DNA of 64,000 bases from Agelaius tricolor (lineage: Eukaryota; Chordata; Aves; Passeriformes; Icteridae), in the NCBI GenBank assembly GCA_023055355.1, contig JALJCS010000035.1, forward strand, positions 3,410,001 through 3,474,000. The letters are read 5' to 3'. Under the pieces are notes generated by a model. The model worked only from the letters and a program-made list of their open reading frames with translations. It did not search any database and had not been told where the DNA came from. A program made the translations under genes and the position numbers. Position 1 is the stretch's first letter. Each line of letters opens with the position of its first letter. Below are positions 1-12,100 of this stretch, piece by piece.

Positions 1-111
1 ATTTGTCTGTCAGTCAGAAATCCTGGGTACCACATCTGCCACACAGTGGGGATCCCTGGCAGGGGATGCTGGGGGAGGATGCAGTGTGCTCTGCCTATCC
101 ATGAGATGCTG

Positions 112-257
112 CAGAGAATTTCAGACTTTCTGTGCTGCCAGGCACTGACCCCCAAGAGAACACTGCACTGACCTGAGGCTGTGGAGAAGCTTCCAAAATG
201 GAATGATAGAACTGGGATTGTGGATGTGTAGTTTAAATAGAAATGTGTAATATCAGC
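112..257 (+). mobile_element. Truncated LTR copy (family with copies at 516, 38431 and 44003)
   Basis: Starts at GAGAATTTCAGACTTTCTGT and follows the family through GAAGCTTCCAAAATGGAATG to GTGTAATATCA, then is cut off by unrelated sequence. Confidence 0.6.
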
Positions 258-322
258 TCAGAGGTGGGGAAAAGCTCCTGTGTGAGCAGCTTTGATGGGG
301 CTCATCTCCCAGGCAAGCAGAC

Positions 323-412
323 ACATTTCTGTGCCCTGCCATGGAATCATGGCATGGTGGGGATGGAAGGGACCTTTGAAGGCCATCTAGTCCAACTCTC
401 TGCACCAAACAG
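323..412 (-). mobile_element. CR1 LINE 3' fragment
   Basis: GGAATCATGGCATGG, then GGAAGGGACCTTTGAAGGCC and ATCTAGTCCAAC, is the reverse complement of a CR1 3' end. Confidence 0.7.
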
Positions 413-515
413 GCTGCTCTTCAACTAGATGGTCTCCAGCATTGCTCAGTGATCTGTACAGCCCATCCAGGGGTCACATCTGTGCCCTGTGGCCTCACAG
501 GCAGAAAGGTTGGGC

Positions 516-1045
516 TGCTGGAACCCTGGTCACTGAGAATTTCAGACTTTCTGTGCTGCCAGACACTGACCCCCAAGAGAACATTGCGTTGACCTGAGGC
601 TGTGGAGAAGCTTCCAAAATGGAATGATAGAACTGGGATTGTGTGGAGTGGTGTGGAGTTTGAATAGAAGTGTGTAATATCACAGGGTGGAAAACTTTGA
701 GTTTAAGATTTTAGAATATAGTAGTACATATAAAGCAAAGATGAAGGTTTTAGGGCAGAGGCTGGTCCTTCATCTTCTCCTTCTCCATAGATTTGGGTAA
801 TTAGATTAAAAAGTCCTCATTGCAGGACATGAGGAATTAGTTATTGGGTTAAAAGTAAAAATAATTGAGGTGTAATTTCTTAATTGGACAGTTTATCCTT
901 TAAAGGCCTTGTAGAGAGATAGATATGGCTCCATTTTTAGTTTGTTAGAGTGAAGTGCTGTAGAACTCATGGTCTGTGAGACTGTGACATAGATAACAAC
1001 TAATAAACATCTGAGTCCAAACAAGAAATTCCATCCTGGCTGAAA
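516..1045 (+). mobile_element. Solo LTR, G-rich (unedited) copy of the family
   Basis: Runs from TGCTGGAACCCTGGTCACTG to ACTAATAAACATCTGAGTCC plus a short tail. AATAAA near the end sets plus orientation. Full-length relative of 38431-39098 and 44003-44545. Confidence 0.65.
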
Positions 1046-2095
1046 GAGGAAAAAATTCAAGAGCTACTCTAGAAAGTTTATAATTATCCAGCATCCATTT
1101 GCAGGAGGCAGTTTCCTCCACTTGTCCTTGGGTTGTGCTTGGCTGCTTTTTGATCTGAAGGGAGAGGGGATGGGGTAGAAAGTAGAAAAGCCTGAGCCAA
1201 AACCTTTAGGGATGTTGGAAAGGAGGCAGCACCTGGAGTAAAGCTCAGGGAAGGTGGGGGGAAGTCGATGTGAGAATGTACTGGGGAGTGATGTTAATTC
1301 ACCTCTGAAGGTGAATATTGCCTGGGGTCTCAACCAATCTGTTTTTGATGCCCTGAGCCTGGCACATGAGTGTAATGGCAGCCAAATGTCCTGATGTTGG
1401 CTGGAGCTTCTCTCCTTCTCTCAGAGGCTCTCTGAGGCCAAATTGCTGCTCTGGTGATGCAGAAACCTCAGGGAACTGCACTGGTGCATCTGAGAAAACC
1501 ATGCCTGACAACAGCTTCCTTGTGTGAGCAGCTATTGGGTGGCACACAGGTACTTGACTGGGGAATTATTTGATCAGTTGAATGATAAAAATCACTTTTG
1601 TGATCCTGCCTTCATTGCCATAATGGCCCTAGTTATATTTCAACCACAAATTACTCCATGCACATGATTAGCAAGGCAATCCCTTGCAAAAGTGATAGTG
1701 GAGGTTCTGAAGGTAAGTGAGATTTGGAAAGCAAATACTACATAACTTGTTTGCTTTGTGTCATGGGCTCAAACACCTGGTATTTCAGGAGAACAGAAAT
1801 TCCCTTATGTCCTCTTTAGCTGTAGGGTAACGAAGATTTGTTAAGGTCACCACGGGGGTTTTTTCCAGGGATGATCAAAGAAAATGTGGATCCCAGCCTG
1901 GATTTAATTTACAGCTTTCTCTTTGATGATCCTTCTTCTCTTTTATTAAAGGAACAGTTGTAACAGCTGGCTTTGGTATTATGTAGTAAGTAAACAATTT
2001 ATTCTGATAAGTTGTTTTAGTTTCCTATCACAGAAGGCTTTGAATCTTGTTTGGAACTGTGATGGGACTGCTTTGTCCAAAACACTGTTGGTTCA

Positions 2096-2200
2096 CAGAA
2101 TCACAGAATAGTCAGAGTTGGAAGGGTCTCTTAAGAGCCCATTTGGGATCAAACCCAAAACCTTGGCATTATTGTCACCTGCTCTGACAACTCAGGTTGT
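2096..2200 (-). mobile_element. CR1 LINE 3' fragment
   Basis: CACAGAATCACAGAATAG followed by GTTGGAAGGGTCTCTTAAGA is the reverse complement of a degenerate CR1 3' end. Confidence 0.65.
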
Positions 2201-3691
2201 GTCTCTGCAAAACCAGAGGGATTCTGGATCTTTGCTTCTGTCTATTCTGATCTCTGGGATGCTGCTGGCTACTGACTGTGCCATAGCAATCAAAAGCAGC
2301 TCCTTTGGGCATGCACAGTGGGTGCCCAAATGCTTGGAAAAGGGGGCTGCTTCTCCTAAAAAGGCATCAAAGCATTTTGAGGTCAGAGGGTCACAACAGC
2401 AGATGCAATTCTGGTTTGGCACTCTTGGAAGAGTTTCTAGTAACTGCTTGCCTTTTAGAGGAAGCTAATTTCCAGCTTTTGCTGAGACTTTGGAGCATTG
2501 CCACAGCCCCTGTGTATTTCTTGCAAAACAATTGTTGGTTGCATTCTATACAATAATTTTCCAAACTCTGGTATTGGAGTTTGGAAAAACAAAAATAATA
2601 CTTAGCTATGGAAGGAAGAGAGGTGCTTTATTCACACTCGCTGTGTCTCCAGACTTTCATATCTTCTGGTTCCTTTGTCATGTTTGAGTTTATGGTAAAA
2701 TTCTGGTTAAAGTTAACACTGGTATTCTGGGCTGATAATTCTGGATTCAGCTAGAAGGGATTTTGTGCTGTCAGGATGGATCAAAATATAAAATTCTTTG
2801 GCCATAGGATAAAGTTCTTGTTGAGGGTTCTCTCTTTTGGAAGTTGAAATGAAGCCTTGTTCAGGAGTGGAGTTTGTGGGATTATTGCAATATAAATACA
2901 ATTTAATTAACAAGAAGGCAAAGCTCCTTACTGAACACATGAATTATTAATATTTTTTTCTATTTATCACACAGTTTATAGTCAAAGGATGCATTGGAAA
3001 CTCCATACAATGTAAAACTTCTCCAAAAAGTTTTTGGGTACACATGATCTTTGCCTGTTCCTGATAATTCTAAATTAGGCAGCATATATCACCCCTGAAT
3101 TTCTGCCCTATGCTTGCAGAAAGCAGATGGTTGAGGGACTTGGTATCACTCAGAGGGAACAGTGAAAATGGAAAAATCACATTATGGCCAGAGGAACTCA
3201 TAGAGCCAGAGGAAGTCAATGTTGTATCTCTGAGGAAGAGGTGAATCTGAAACAATTCCTGTTTCAGATTACCAAATCCTGCTCTTGGAAACCAACCCTT
3301 TCTGTGAAAATGAATCAAGACAAAAGAAAAATGAAAGTTTTGAGTCATATTCCCAGAATATTGCTCTCTTCAGTGGTGCCAGCTTGCACTAGAGCAGCTG
3401 CTATTTAGCTTGGCTGGGTTTGAATGAAGGCTTCAGTCCTTTTAGCATTTCCTCAAACCCAGCAATCTTCTGGGAGCCTCAAAACCCCCCAAATTGTGGG
3501 TTAACTGCTACATTTCATAACTGCAGCTCGTTTCCTCGTGGTAATGCACATCTCATGTTACAACACACTATGGCAGGCCTGGCTGAGCAGCCCAGCCCAG
3601 CCTGTGGCACCCAGGGAGACTCTGGGGCAGGGGTTGTTTTAGGGTGAGGATTTGGTGCCAGGGGGCACTGGGGGCTGGTGTCAGTTTGTCT

Positions 3692-3741
3692 GTCACGCTC
3701 CAAACAGACACACTGGACATTGTGTTTGTTTGGAGCGTGAC
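3692..3741. repeat. Perfect 15-bp inverted repeat with 20-nt loop
   Basis: GTCACGCTCCAAACA (3692-3706) and its exact reverse complement TGTTTGGAGCGTGAC (3727-3741). Inside the loop ACACA and TGTGT could extend the stem after a mismatch. Confidence 0.8.
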
Positions 3742-4699
3742 CCTGCTGTGAAATCACTGCCAGACTGTGCTGGGTGCCAGGGCAGGGGAAATACTGCAGC
3801 CCTGGGGTTAGTGCAAGAGTGACCACATCACCTTGTGGGGGTCACTCCTGGGTGATGATTACCCAGCTCAGGAGCTACCTTTGCCAATATTCCATTTCTC
3901 TAGAGATTTAGAAACCTCATCTGTATGCTGGTGTTCCTTCTGGGCCAGGGCAGGGTAACAAGGGCACAGGTAACAGGGAAACCAAGGGATTTGTTGTGGG
4001 TTTTGTTGTTGGCTTGTTTAGTTTTGGCTGTGTTTGTTGTAGTGGTAGTTTGGATTTCTCTTCGAGGAAATGCTCCAGTTTAATGTCCTGAACCTGAAAC
4101 ATGAAAGTAAAATGATAGATAGATATGAATGATAGACAAAATGTCCCACTTTTGGAGCATTTTTTTAACACACACCTGCTGCCCTGAGCTGGAACTGTGA
4201 GAGCAAAGCCCAAATTCACTGGAGGGGCAGTGTGGGTGTGCAGCACAGTGATTAAATGGAAGGCTGATCAGTTCTGTATGATGTCTGCTAAATAAAACCC
4301 TGAAACTGAGTTTCCCTAAGGGTGAGCCTCCACATCTTCCACTACAAGGGCACGGGTGCTGCAGTGCTCAGCACAAACCAAGCACGTGAATCCTTGCAGA
4401 AACTCTCCTTTTCTGAGGAATAAAATTTACAAGCAAAAACTCCTTGTTTGGACTTTCTGGGTGGTACATCATGAGATAAAAATAGGGACAAAGTGCAAGG
4501 GGAGTGTCATGAAAGAGTGAACTGTGGCCTGGAGAGAAAGCATTGGTATTATTAGATTCAGCTAATTTCCTGCAGATATAGCAATTCCTGAAAATTCCAC
4601 CCGTTCCTGCACATTCCAGCAATTCCTAGAAGTTCCATCAATTCCTGCACTCACAGCACTGTGGACTTACCTGGTTTGCATTGCTCTGTGATTCTGCTA

Positions 4700-4760
4700 A
4701 CTGCATTTCGGAACCGAAAGTGAAAATGCAGTTTATTGCAACGTGAGCTGCATTTAAAGA
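4700..4760 (+). promoter_or_regulatory. IRF/ISRE-like element and TTTAAA box of the unnamed receptor gene
   Basis: GAAAGTGAAA at 4716-4725 is a perfect GAAANNGAAA site for interferon regulatory factors. TTTAAA at 4753-4758, followed by GATGGGAGGAGC, is shared with the CD7 upstream region (TTTAAAGAAGGGAGGAGC), which argues that this is the core promoter. Human SECTM1 next to CD7 is interferon-inducible, which makes this control plausible. The transcription start would be near 4785. Confidence 0.5.
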
Positions 4761-4784
4761 TGGGAGGAGCCAGGAGAGTGGCTT

Positions 4785-4916
4785 TTTCTTGGGATCCTGT
4801 TGACTTCTGCTTTCCTCTGGAAAAGGAGCTGAATGAATTGAGATCTGGAAAGGCTGCACAGGCACTGGGAGAGGGGAAGAGCATGAAGGCTCCCTTGGAC
4901 ACAAACATCTTCTGAG
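4785..4916 (+). other. Predicted noncoding first exon of the unnamed receptor gene
   Basis: This segment is similar to about 17745-17885 upstream of CD7 (shared CTGGAAAGGCT, ACAGGCACTGGGAGA and CTTGG blocks) and ends at TCTGAG|GTACTG, which aligns near the CD7 donor. It would splice to 8981. The start is approximate. Confidence 0.45.
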
Positions 4917-7900
4917 GTACTGTCTTCTCCTTTAGAGGGTCCTGTCTTCCACCCTATTCTCTTACAAATTCTTGCTTTCTTGTTTTGAAGTAGACATTCA
5001 GAAACAGGCACTGAAATGTCTGTGGCAGGAGGGAAATTCTCAGTGTGCTGCACATTTTCTGCATAGGGAAGAACATGTGTTGCTGGTGATCTTTTTGACT
5101 AAATAATACCACACCTGTAACCCAGATTGGCAACTTCCAGAGAGCTCTGTGTGAACTCACACTGATTGTGGGAAAGCAGAAACCCAACAGCTTCCTCTTG
5201 GTGCATTTATATAAAAGTGTGAGTGACCTCAGAAATATTAACAACATTTTCCCATTCATGTAATTTCTGAATAGTTTTTCCCATGTCCATTAACCTTCTT
5301 TTTTTTCCTCATAGCTCCTTAGCATGTCTTGCTAATATCTTCTCTTCCAAAAGTTCCATCCTGTCATGTTTGCAAATAAGGGAGAATTTGTCAGAAGGGC
5401 TGCAGGAGAAATCCCTGAAGCTCTTCTTTTCAAGGAGCTGACTGTGCATGTCCACCACCAGCCTGACTAATGAACAATCCATCCTGGCAGCTCTGAATTC
5501 AGAATGAAACAAGACAGAACCAAAATACAAAGCATTAGTGGTTTTAAAATAGGAGAAGTTAAACCAGTGAAACACTTCATTCTACTTAATGTACTGCAGG
5601 CAGTAAAAAAAAAAAGTTACCAATGTTTTATAATGCTGTGGAAAATTTTTTTCAGAGCAGGCAGAGGAAAGCCAAAGTGTGCTTTACACTTAATATTTTC
5701 TGAGATTTCTCAGCTCAACCACAATGTCCTGCTGGTTGCTCTGTCTGCAATGGCTTGTTGGAGCTGTGGTTACAAACTACAATCATACACTCACTCAGGA
5801 AAGAGCTGCTTTATCTCCTCACATGATTTTGTATTGTCTTGTTTCTTTGTCTTTATTGCAAAGGCTTGTTGATAGTGGATATGACAGACTGGTGAGGGAA
5901 ATGTGATAAGGAAAGTGATACCAAAATTCTCTTATGTAAACACTTCTCCTTTTCTGGGAAACAACTTAGAGTAGAGAATAAAATGTGTAGGATCTTCTGA
6001 AGTTCCTTGAGTTTTATTCTGTTGCTCCTTACTTCCTTTAATAGTACTGTTTTCTCCAAGCTGACTGCAACTTAAGCCTTCCCCACAGGACCCTTAGGGT
6101 GCCACATAAATATTTTAGAAATCATGCTGTCTTGTTCCACCAAGCTGGTTCTGAGCATAAAACCCATAGACTAAATTGCTCCTAAAGCTGTAGAGCCCAG
6201 GGGATGTGGCTGGAAGAGGGAATGCAGCGTTTACAGCTGGAGAACAGCACTGGATTTTGTGTGCCCATGAAGGTGCTTAATGGCTGTTTGGAGAGGGGAT
6301 GTCAGCATGTGCACCCTGGGGCAGCAGCTCTGCTCTGCTGGCTCCTGGGGATGTTGTGGGGATTCTGCTTTGGTCACTTTGGGGGTCCCCACTGAACTGT
6401 GCCAGAGGCAGAAAGCCTGAGGACACACTGGAGAGGCAGTGACCTGGTCTAATTTGTGCTGGAGTGGGAGGAAACATGGCTCAGAGTGTTCCAGGTCATC
6501 AGATTTTAACGTTGAGAGAGAACTTTTGCTCTGCTGAAAGTGATGTTATTGCATTGGAGACTGAATTTCATCCTTCTCTTGGCAAACACTGGAGTTATTT
6601 ATTGCCTTGTGTTTGTTATGATGCTATGAGGAGAAGGAAAATCCTGAGAGTTTCAGGTAATGCTGTTCCCTCAAATAGATCCTTTCAAAAACAAAACCAA
6701 AGGACCTTGTTAGGGCTCTTCAGATTTCCTGTCAAATCCTCTTTCTCCTGCTGGTGATCTCAGCTGGGTCAGGTCTGCCCTGGGGGGAGGCTGGGTGTGA
6801 GTGGCTGGTGTTTGCTGAATGAAATCCAGCTCTTCCTGTTTGTTCCTTCACTCACCTACTGCTTGCTCCTGTTCTGCTTTTAGGGTCAGGCTTTACTTTG
6901 CTACAGCTCTGTAGAAAACCTCAGAGGCTCTGATAAGTGAAAGTTTGTATTGTTTTGAAAAAGAAAGGGAAACAGGCAAAGAAAAACTGGATGGAAAATA
7001 TTTTGTACTGTCCACAGGATGTGTTTCACTTTAGATTTGAGTGTTTTATTCAAGTAAGCTTAAAACTGCTGGCAGGAGTTGGCCAAGACAGCTGGAGAGT
7101 CCCCAGATTTTAAGACAGATCAGTTGGGGCAAACAGAGATTTGGTGGATGGTGTTTTGGCTGTTGGAACTGAAGAGAAGAGGGGGAGAAGGAGGGAATGT
7201 CACCAGAGAGAAGAGGAAGGGACATGTCCTTGACCAGAATGAGGAGAGGGGCAAGACACAAATAGAGAGAGGACCAAATAAATGAGGATACAAGATACAG
7301 ACCTCACACTGAAAACTACTGGGGAAAACCCAAATCTTAACCTCTTGGCAAATAACTCTGCCAGATGTGCTGCAGCTGTTCTGGGCAACAAACATGCCCT
7401 GGGGTATAAATCCTCTGGAGGCATTGAACAGACAGGAAGAGGTGGCACTTAGGGACATGATCTAAGTGATGGATTTGGCAGTGCTGGGCTCGAGGGTCTT
7501 TTCCAAACCCATGATTCTGTGATTCCAAGATTGATGTCAATCCCTTGGAACTCTGCTCATCTGCAGGGAAGGAGGGCCAGGCATTGTTAACTGCGCTTTG
7601 CAAAGCAGGAAATGGGATAAAGGAATGTGTGAAATATGAATGATGAGAAAAAAAATTAAAAAGGATGAATTTTTTATGGATGGGAAGAGGAAGATGAATT
7701 TTTTATGTATGAATTTTTTATGTAAGAGAAGAGATTGTTGTTAATACTTGGTGGGGCCAGAGGAAATCCTTGCAGGACTGTCCAGGTGAGCAGGAGCTCT
7801 GTGCATGAAATGCAAAGGTGGTGGTGGAAGAGGATGGATGACTCCTTGGAGGGTGCAGTGCCAGGGGCCCAGCTCTGGCCAGCATTCCCTGGGTTTGCAT

Positions 7901-8980
7901 CCTGCTCAGGGCTGAGGTGAGAGCCTGAGGTGTCCCAGGTTTTATTCCACAGGAGATTTTGCAGCTGGTCCCAAGGACGGGGTCAGCACCTGCAGGAAGC
8001 TGAAGGACATATCCTTGGGTTGTGTTGCTCCTGGCTCACCTGTTTCTGGGAAATGGGGTAGAATTCTCAGCAGATCTAGATCAGCACAGACCATAAGAAA
8101 TGAGCATGTATTAACTTCTGTTGAATGTATAATTAAGAATTAATGTATAACTAATTTGGAAATTTCCTCACAGTTCTTCTCAGGTTGTGGCAACAAAAAA
8201 AGTTGTTTTAAAGAAAGCTTTAGATGAAAAGCTCCCAGGAACAAAGCACTTTATGTTTCCCAGAGCTAGTCTGGTGAGGAAAGTTAGGTGAATTTTCTAT
8301 ATATTTTTTCTTATTTGGTGAGTATTTTGCTAAAACATACATCACAAAGTTGTGTTATTTAAATGAAAACTAGCTTCTCACTAAATCCAAGGATGTTTTG
8401 AAAAGAAATACCAAGTTACTGTTTGTTTGTTCATTTGACTTGAACAGATATTTCCCATCAGATCTCCTAAATCAAAAATATAATTCGATTTGACGATAAA
8501 TATTTCATCTTAGGCCAAGTGAAACATTCAGTCAGCATAATCCATCTTCCTTAGTTATCTGGTGGGTTTTGGACAACTTGAGCAAACTTTGGAGCTTGGA
8601 AACTCAACTTTGGAAAATCTGGCAGCAAATCAAGCTGTCATTTACTGCTGCTGCTGAGGGGTGTGTGCAGGGTCACCGCCTGGAGGAGGACGTGGACGCG
8701 GAGCCTCCTGCCCAGCAGGCTCAGGAGGGATTTCCCTCTCCCTGCAGAAGGACCTCGTGTCTCCTGCTGCTGTGGATGTACAGAGGTGGGAAGGGCTGTG
8801 AGTTTGGCCCTTGTGGAGTGCAGTAGCAGCTGTGTGAGCATTGTGAGGGTTCCTCTGCCTTGCCCCCATCCCGTGACCTGGGCTGGAAGTTGCTGTCTGA
8901 CATTTGGTCTGGTTATCTTTTTGTCTGGACAAAGAGAGCAGAGACACTGGGTGCTAAGCACTGCCTTTAATTCCCCACAG
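4917..8980 (+). other. Predicted intron 1 of the unnamed receptor gene
   Basis: No coding exon found. About 4917-4990 and 6530-6850 resemble the first intron of CD7 (17886-17960 and 18000-18310). A TTTCAG|GTAATG at 6651-6662 matches TTCCAG|GTAATG at 18121-18132 and could be an alternative noncoding-exon donor. About 5000-6500 has no counterpart in the CD7 unit. A CR1 tail lies at about 7462-7536. Confidence 0.4.
7462..7536 (+). mobile_element. CR1 LINE 3' fragment
   Basis: GGACATGATCTAAGTGATGG, GTGCTGGGCTCGAGGGTCTT and the CATGATTCTGTGATTCC terminus match a plus-oriented CR1 3' end. Confidence 0.65.
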
Positions 8981-9134
8981 GGAGAAGACTGAGGGAGGAG
9001 CCTGCCCTGGCGCTGTGGAGGATCTGGGAGAGCTCCAGCCCTGCTGGAGCCAACGCCCCCGGGCAGCCCCATGGACTCTCCCCACCTCCTGCACTTGGGT
9101 TTCCTGCTCCTGGCTCTTGCTGCTCCCCATCCAA
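8981..9134 (+). other. Exon with 5' UTR and signal peptide of the unnamed receptor gene
   Basis: The acceptor is TTAATTCCCCACAG ending at 8980 and the donor is CCAA|GTGAGT at 9135. The ATG at 9071 is the first codon that opens a signal peptide; it has G at +4 but C at -3. It encodes residues 1-21 plus the first base of codon 22. Confidence 0.7.
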
Positions 9135-12100
9135 GTGAGTCTCTGTGTTTGACCTCAGTGCTTTTCCCTGCTCTTCCATAGCTCAAAACCTCTGAACTGT
9201 TAGGATAAATTCAGCTGTGCCCAGTTAAACCCAAGACCACAAAACCTCTAAGGTGAGAAGAGAAATTAAGGAGGTGAAGGTTGATGTGTTTGACCTGTCC
9301 CTGTGGGAACCCAGCACATCCCTCTGGCTGTCCAGAACAGCCAGAACCCCTGCCAGGGGGCTCAGAGACCCTGGCACAGAGCCCAAAACACCTGGGGGTT
9401 TGATTATGACCCATGGAGCAAATTACCAACCTTATATGGAGATCAGCAAGCCACAACAGTTTAAGTAGAGTACTAGTGAAATTATCACGGGGTGGAGAAG
9501 TAGATTTTGGGGTTTCTGGAATGGGGGCTCAGGAGGCAAGATGGAGGGATCTGGGTGTGTCCAGCCTTTCTCCTTCTTCTTCTTGGCCTCCATCTTCTGC
9601 TGTGATGTTGGCACTTTTGGACTGGTTTAGAGTAGAAGCTCACTGTCTAACATAGGTGATAGGCATTGGAAAGTAATTGTAAATATTGCACATGTAGTTT
9701 TTAGTATAAAGACATAACACCAACCTGGGGACAGGCAGTGTGCCTGGAACTGTCCTGCTGGATGGACCTGGGCAGGACAGGAGAAAATTTTTTATAGATA
9801 AGAAACAATAAACAACCTTGAGACCAAAAACTGAAGAGCTCCGACTCATTCTTCAAGCGCCAGGCTGGGAAAAGAGACTTTTAACATTCCCGGGGTCACA
9901 GCAACCGAAAGACCCCGAAATGTCCCAGTCTCCTCTTTTGGGAGGGGTGACTGTTTGGGTCTGTCTGATGTCAGATGAGGTGAGTCCTTTCCCAAAGGAC
10001 TGACTCTTTCCTGGGAGGGTCTGAGGGAGGAAACCTGGGACACTGCACCCAGGGTGGGCAGTGTGGCAGCTCAGCTCCGAGCTTCAGTGGTCCTGGGATC
10101 TGGCAGTGTGTTGGAGGGACACCTGGTGGGATTGTGCCAAGGAGTTTGGGAAGGAAAGAGGACAGGAACAGAGGAGCTCAGCAAGAGAAACATCTTTCAA
10201 CTCACCTCCCAAGCTGCCAGCTTCCCAGTTAAAAAAACAATGGAAGTAGTGAGGGAATTCCATCGTGTTTCTACCCCAAAAGTTATCCTGGGAACTGGCT
10301 CCAGTACTGTACAAAATTTGCCCACTGGCAGACAATGTTTCCAAAGCCATGACTAAGCTTGTCCACCAAGACCCATCTTGTTCTCTAACAGTAAACATCC
10401 AGGGAGAAAACTGATGGAAATTTCTTTCCTTTGTTTTTTTCTGATTTAGGTGTTGCCGTGTCCACTTCTGGCCCTGCTAGGTGGACACGAGGCAGCACAA
10501 CTATGACAGTCTACCGCTGTAAGGACTGTGAAAGCTGCAAATGCAAGGATGAGAGAATCGATTTTAAAAGCGATTTTACAGGAATCGCTGAAATACAAAA
10601 CAAGAAAAACATTATTCCAGGTGTAACAGTTGAGTTGGTGACCAATGAATCACACATCACTGTTTGCTTTGAGCAAGCAAATTTCTGTCCTGAAGAAGTT
10701 TATGGCATCTCGGACGAAACTGAGCCACCAAAATTGTGGTGTGGCATCCTGAATTCTGGAGGTATGCTTGTTGGGAACCTGGTTATTAACTGATGGAAAA
10801 CATATTTCTGGGAGGAAACTGAACTGTTCTCTATGTGGGCAGACAGCAAGGCTTATGAATGACTAAACTGGAATTATTTGGTTTCTTCTGTGAGAAAAAG
10901 TCATAAAGTAATTCACAAAAGTAAATTCAGCTCTTTCAGGTCAAACGCTGCTTTAAACAACACTAGGAGAGATTCAGATAAACATGTTACTGTGATTTAT
11001 AAAGATACGTTTTTATTTTAGGTTTTTTTTGGCAACAGCAATTCCCATGGTGAAATTCTGTGCCACATTGCAATGTGTGAATCCCACCTGCTTCAGCCAG
11101 AACACACCCAGAGCCAGCTCCAGCCTCAAGAGCTACTCTGTGCTGTTCTTCTGTCCAATTCAATAAACACCCAGGAGCATCTTTCCAGCTTCCTCACAAA
11201 ACTGCCAAAATCAGGAATTCAAACACCTGTCAGTACATGAAGCAAATGGCTCCACGAGGGCAAAACTTCATGGTGGCTCAGGTTGCAGGGCTTTTATTCA
11301 GCCTAATCTAATAGGCTTTTATTGAACCGAATCATTCCTCCTGTATTTAATTTCTGGCCACTATAAGCCATTTCTCTCTTGTAATTATGCTCACCACTGC
11401 AAACTATCTGTGTGCTGTCGCTACAATGTTAAACTTTGGTGACACTGCAACATTCACAGTGAAATCTGGAAATTGCTGTAGACAGGGATGCCTGTATCCC
11501 CTAAGAGGGGAAGGAGTGGATGTGTAGGTGAAGGCAGGAGGGAGTTTTCCAGATTCTCTTTGAAGAAGAATAAGCTCTACAATGGCACAGTGGGGTGCAG
11601 GGTTTGTCGGAGATGCACTCCAGGATCTTAGAGATTTACTCAGCTACTACTAGAGATTTACAACAATCTACTTGCTTGTTCCTCTTCTTTGGTTCCTCTG
11701 GGTAAAAGGCAGCTGCAAAATTTTTAGTAGATTTTTATTGCATAAAGGTAATGATAAGATTTTTACAGATGTTTTGTTATTCTTAACGGCCTGTGAAAAC
11801 GTCCTACCTTCTTCAAATATTTCAAATTTGATTCCCAGAACAAATCCTCAGCTTTGGTGAGAAGGAATTCTAATGACAATGGTTGATTTAGACCGCTAGG
11901 GAATGAAACATCTCCAGCTCGTAGCAATCATAGCAATCTCCAACATTTTGTGCAACATGATCCACTTTTTAAATCTATTAACCTCTTCAACATCTTTAGC
12001 CCTTCACTGAAGATCTTCTACATGATCCATATTTATAATCAAAACTTTTTTTACCTTTCATCTTTCTCAGAAAATGGAGGAGGTAACATCAATACTGAGG

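Larger units (their letters stand above)
1046..4575. other. Intergenic stretch without recognisable gene
   Basis: Only a CR1 fragment (2096-2200) and a perfect inverted repeat (3692-3741) stand out. Open frames here are short and overlap on both strands. Confidence 0.5.

Noticed and set aside
4570..4655. Clustered AATTCC motifs as NF-kB sites
   Set aside because: They form an irregular local repeat (GCAATTCCTG...) that does not match the full NF-kB consensus.
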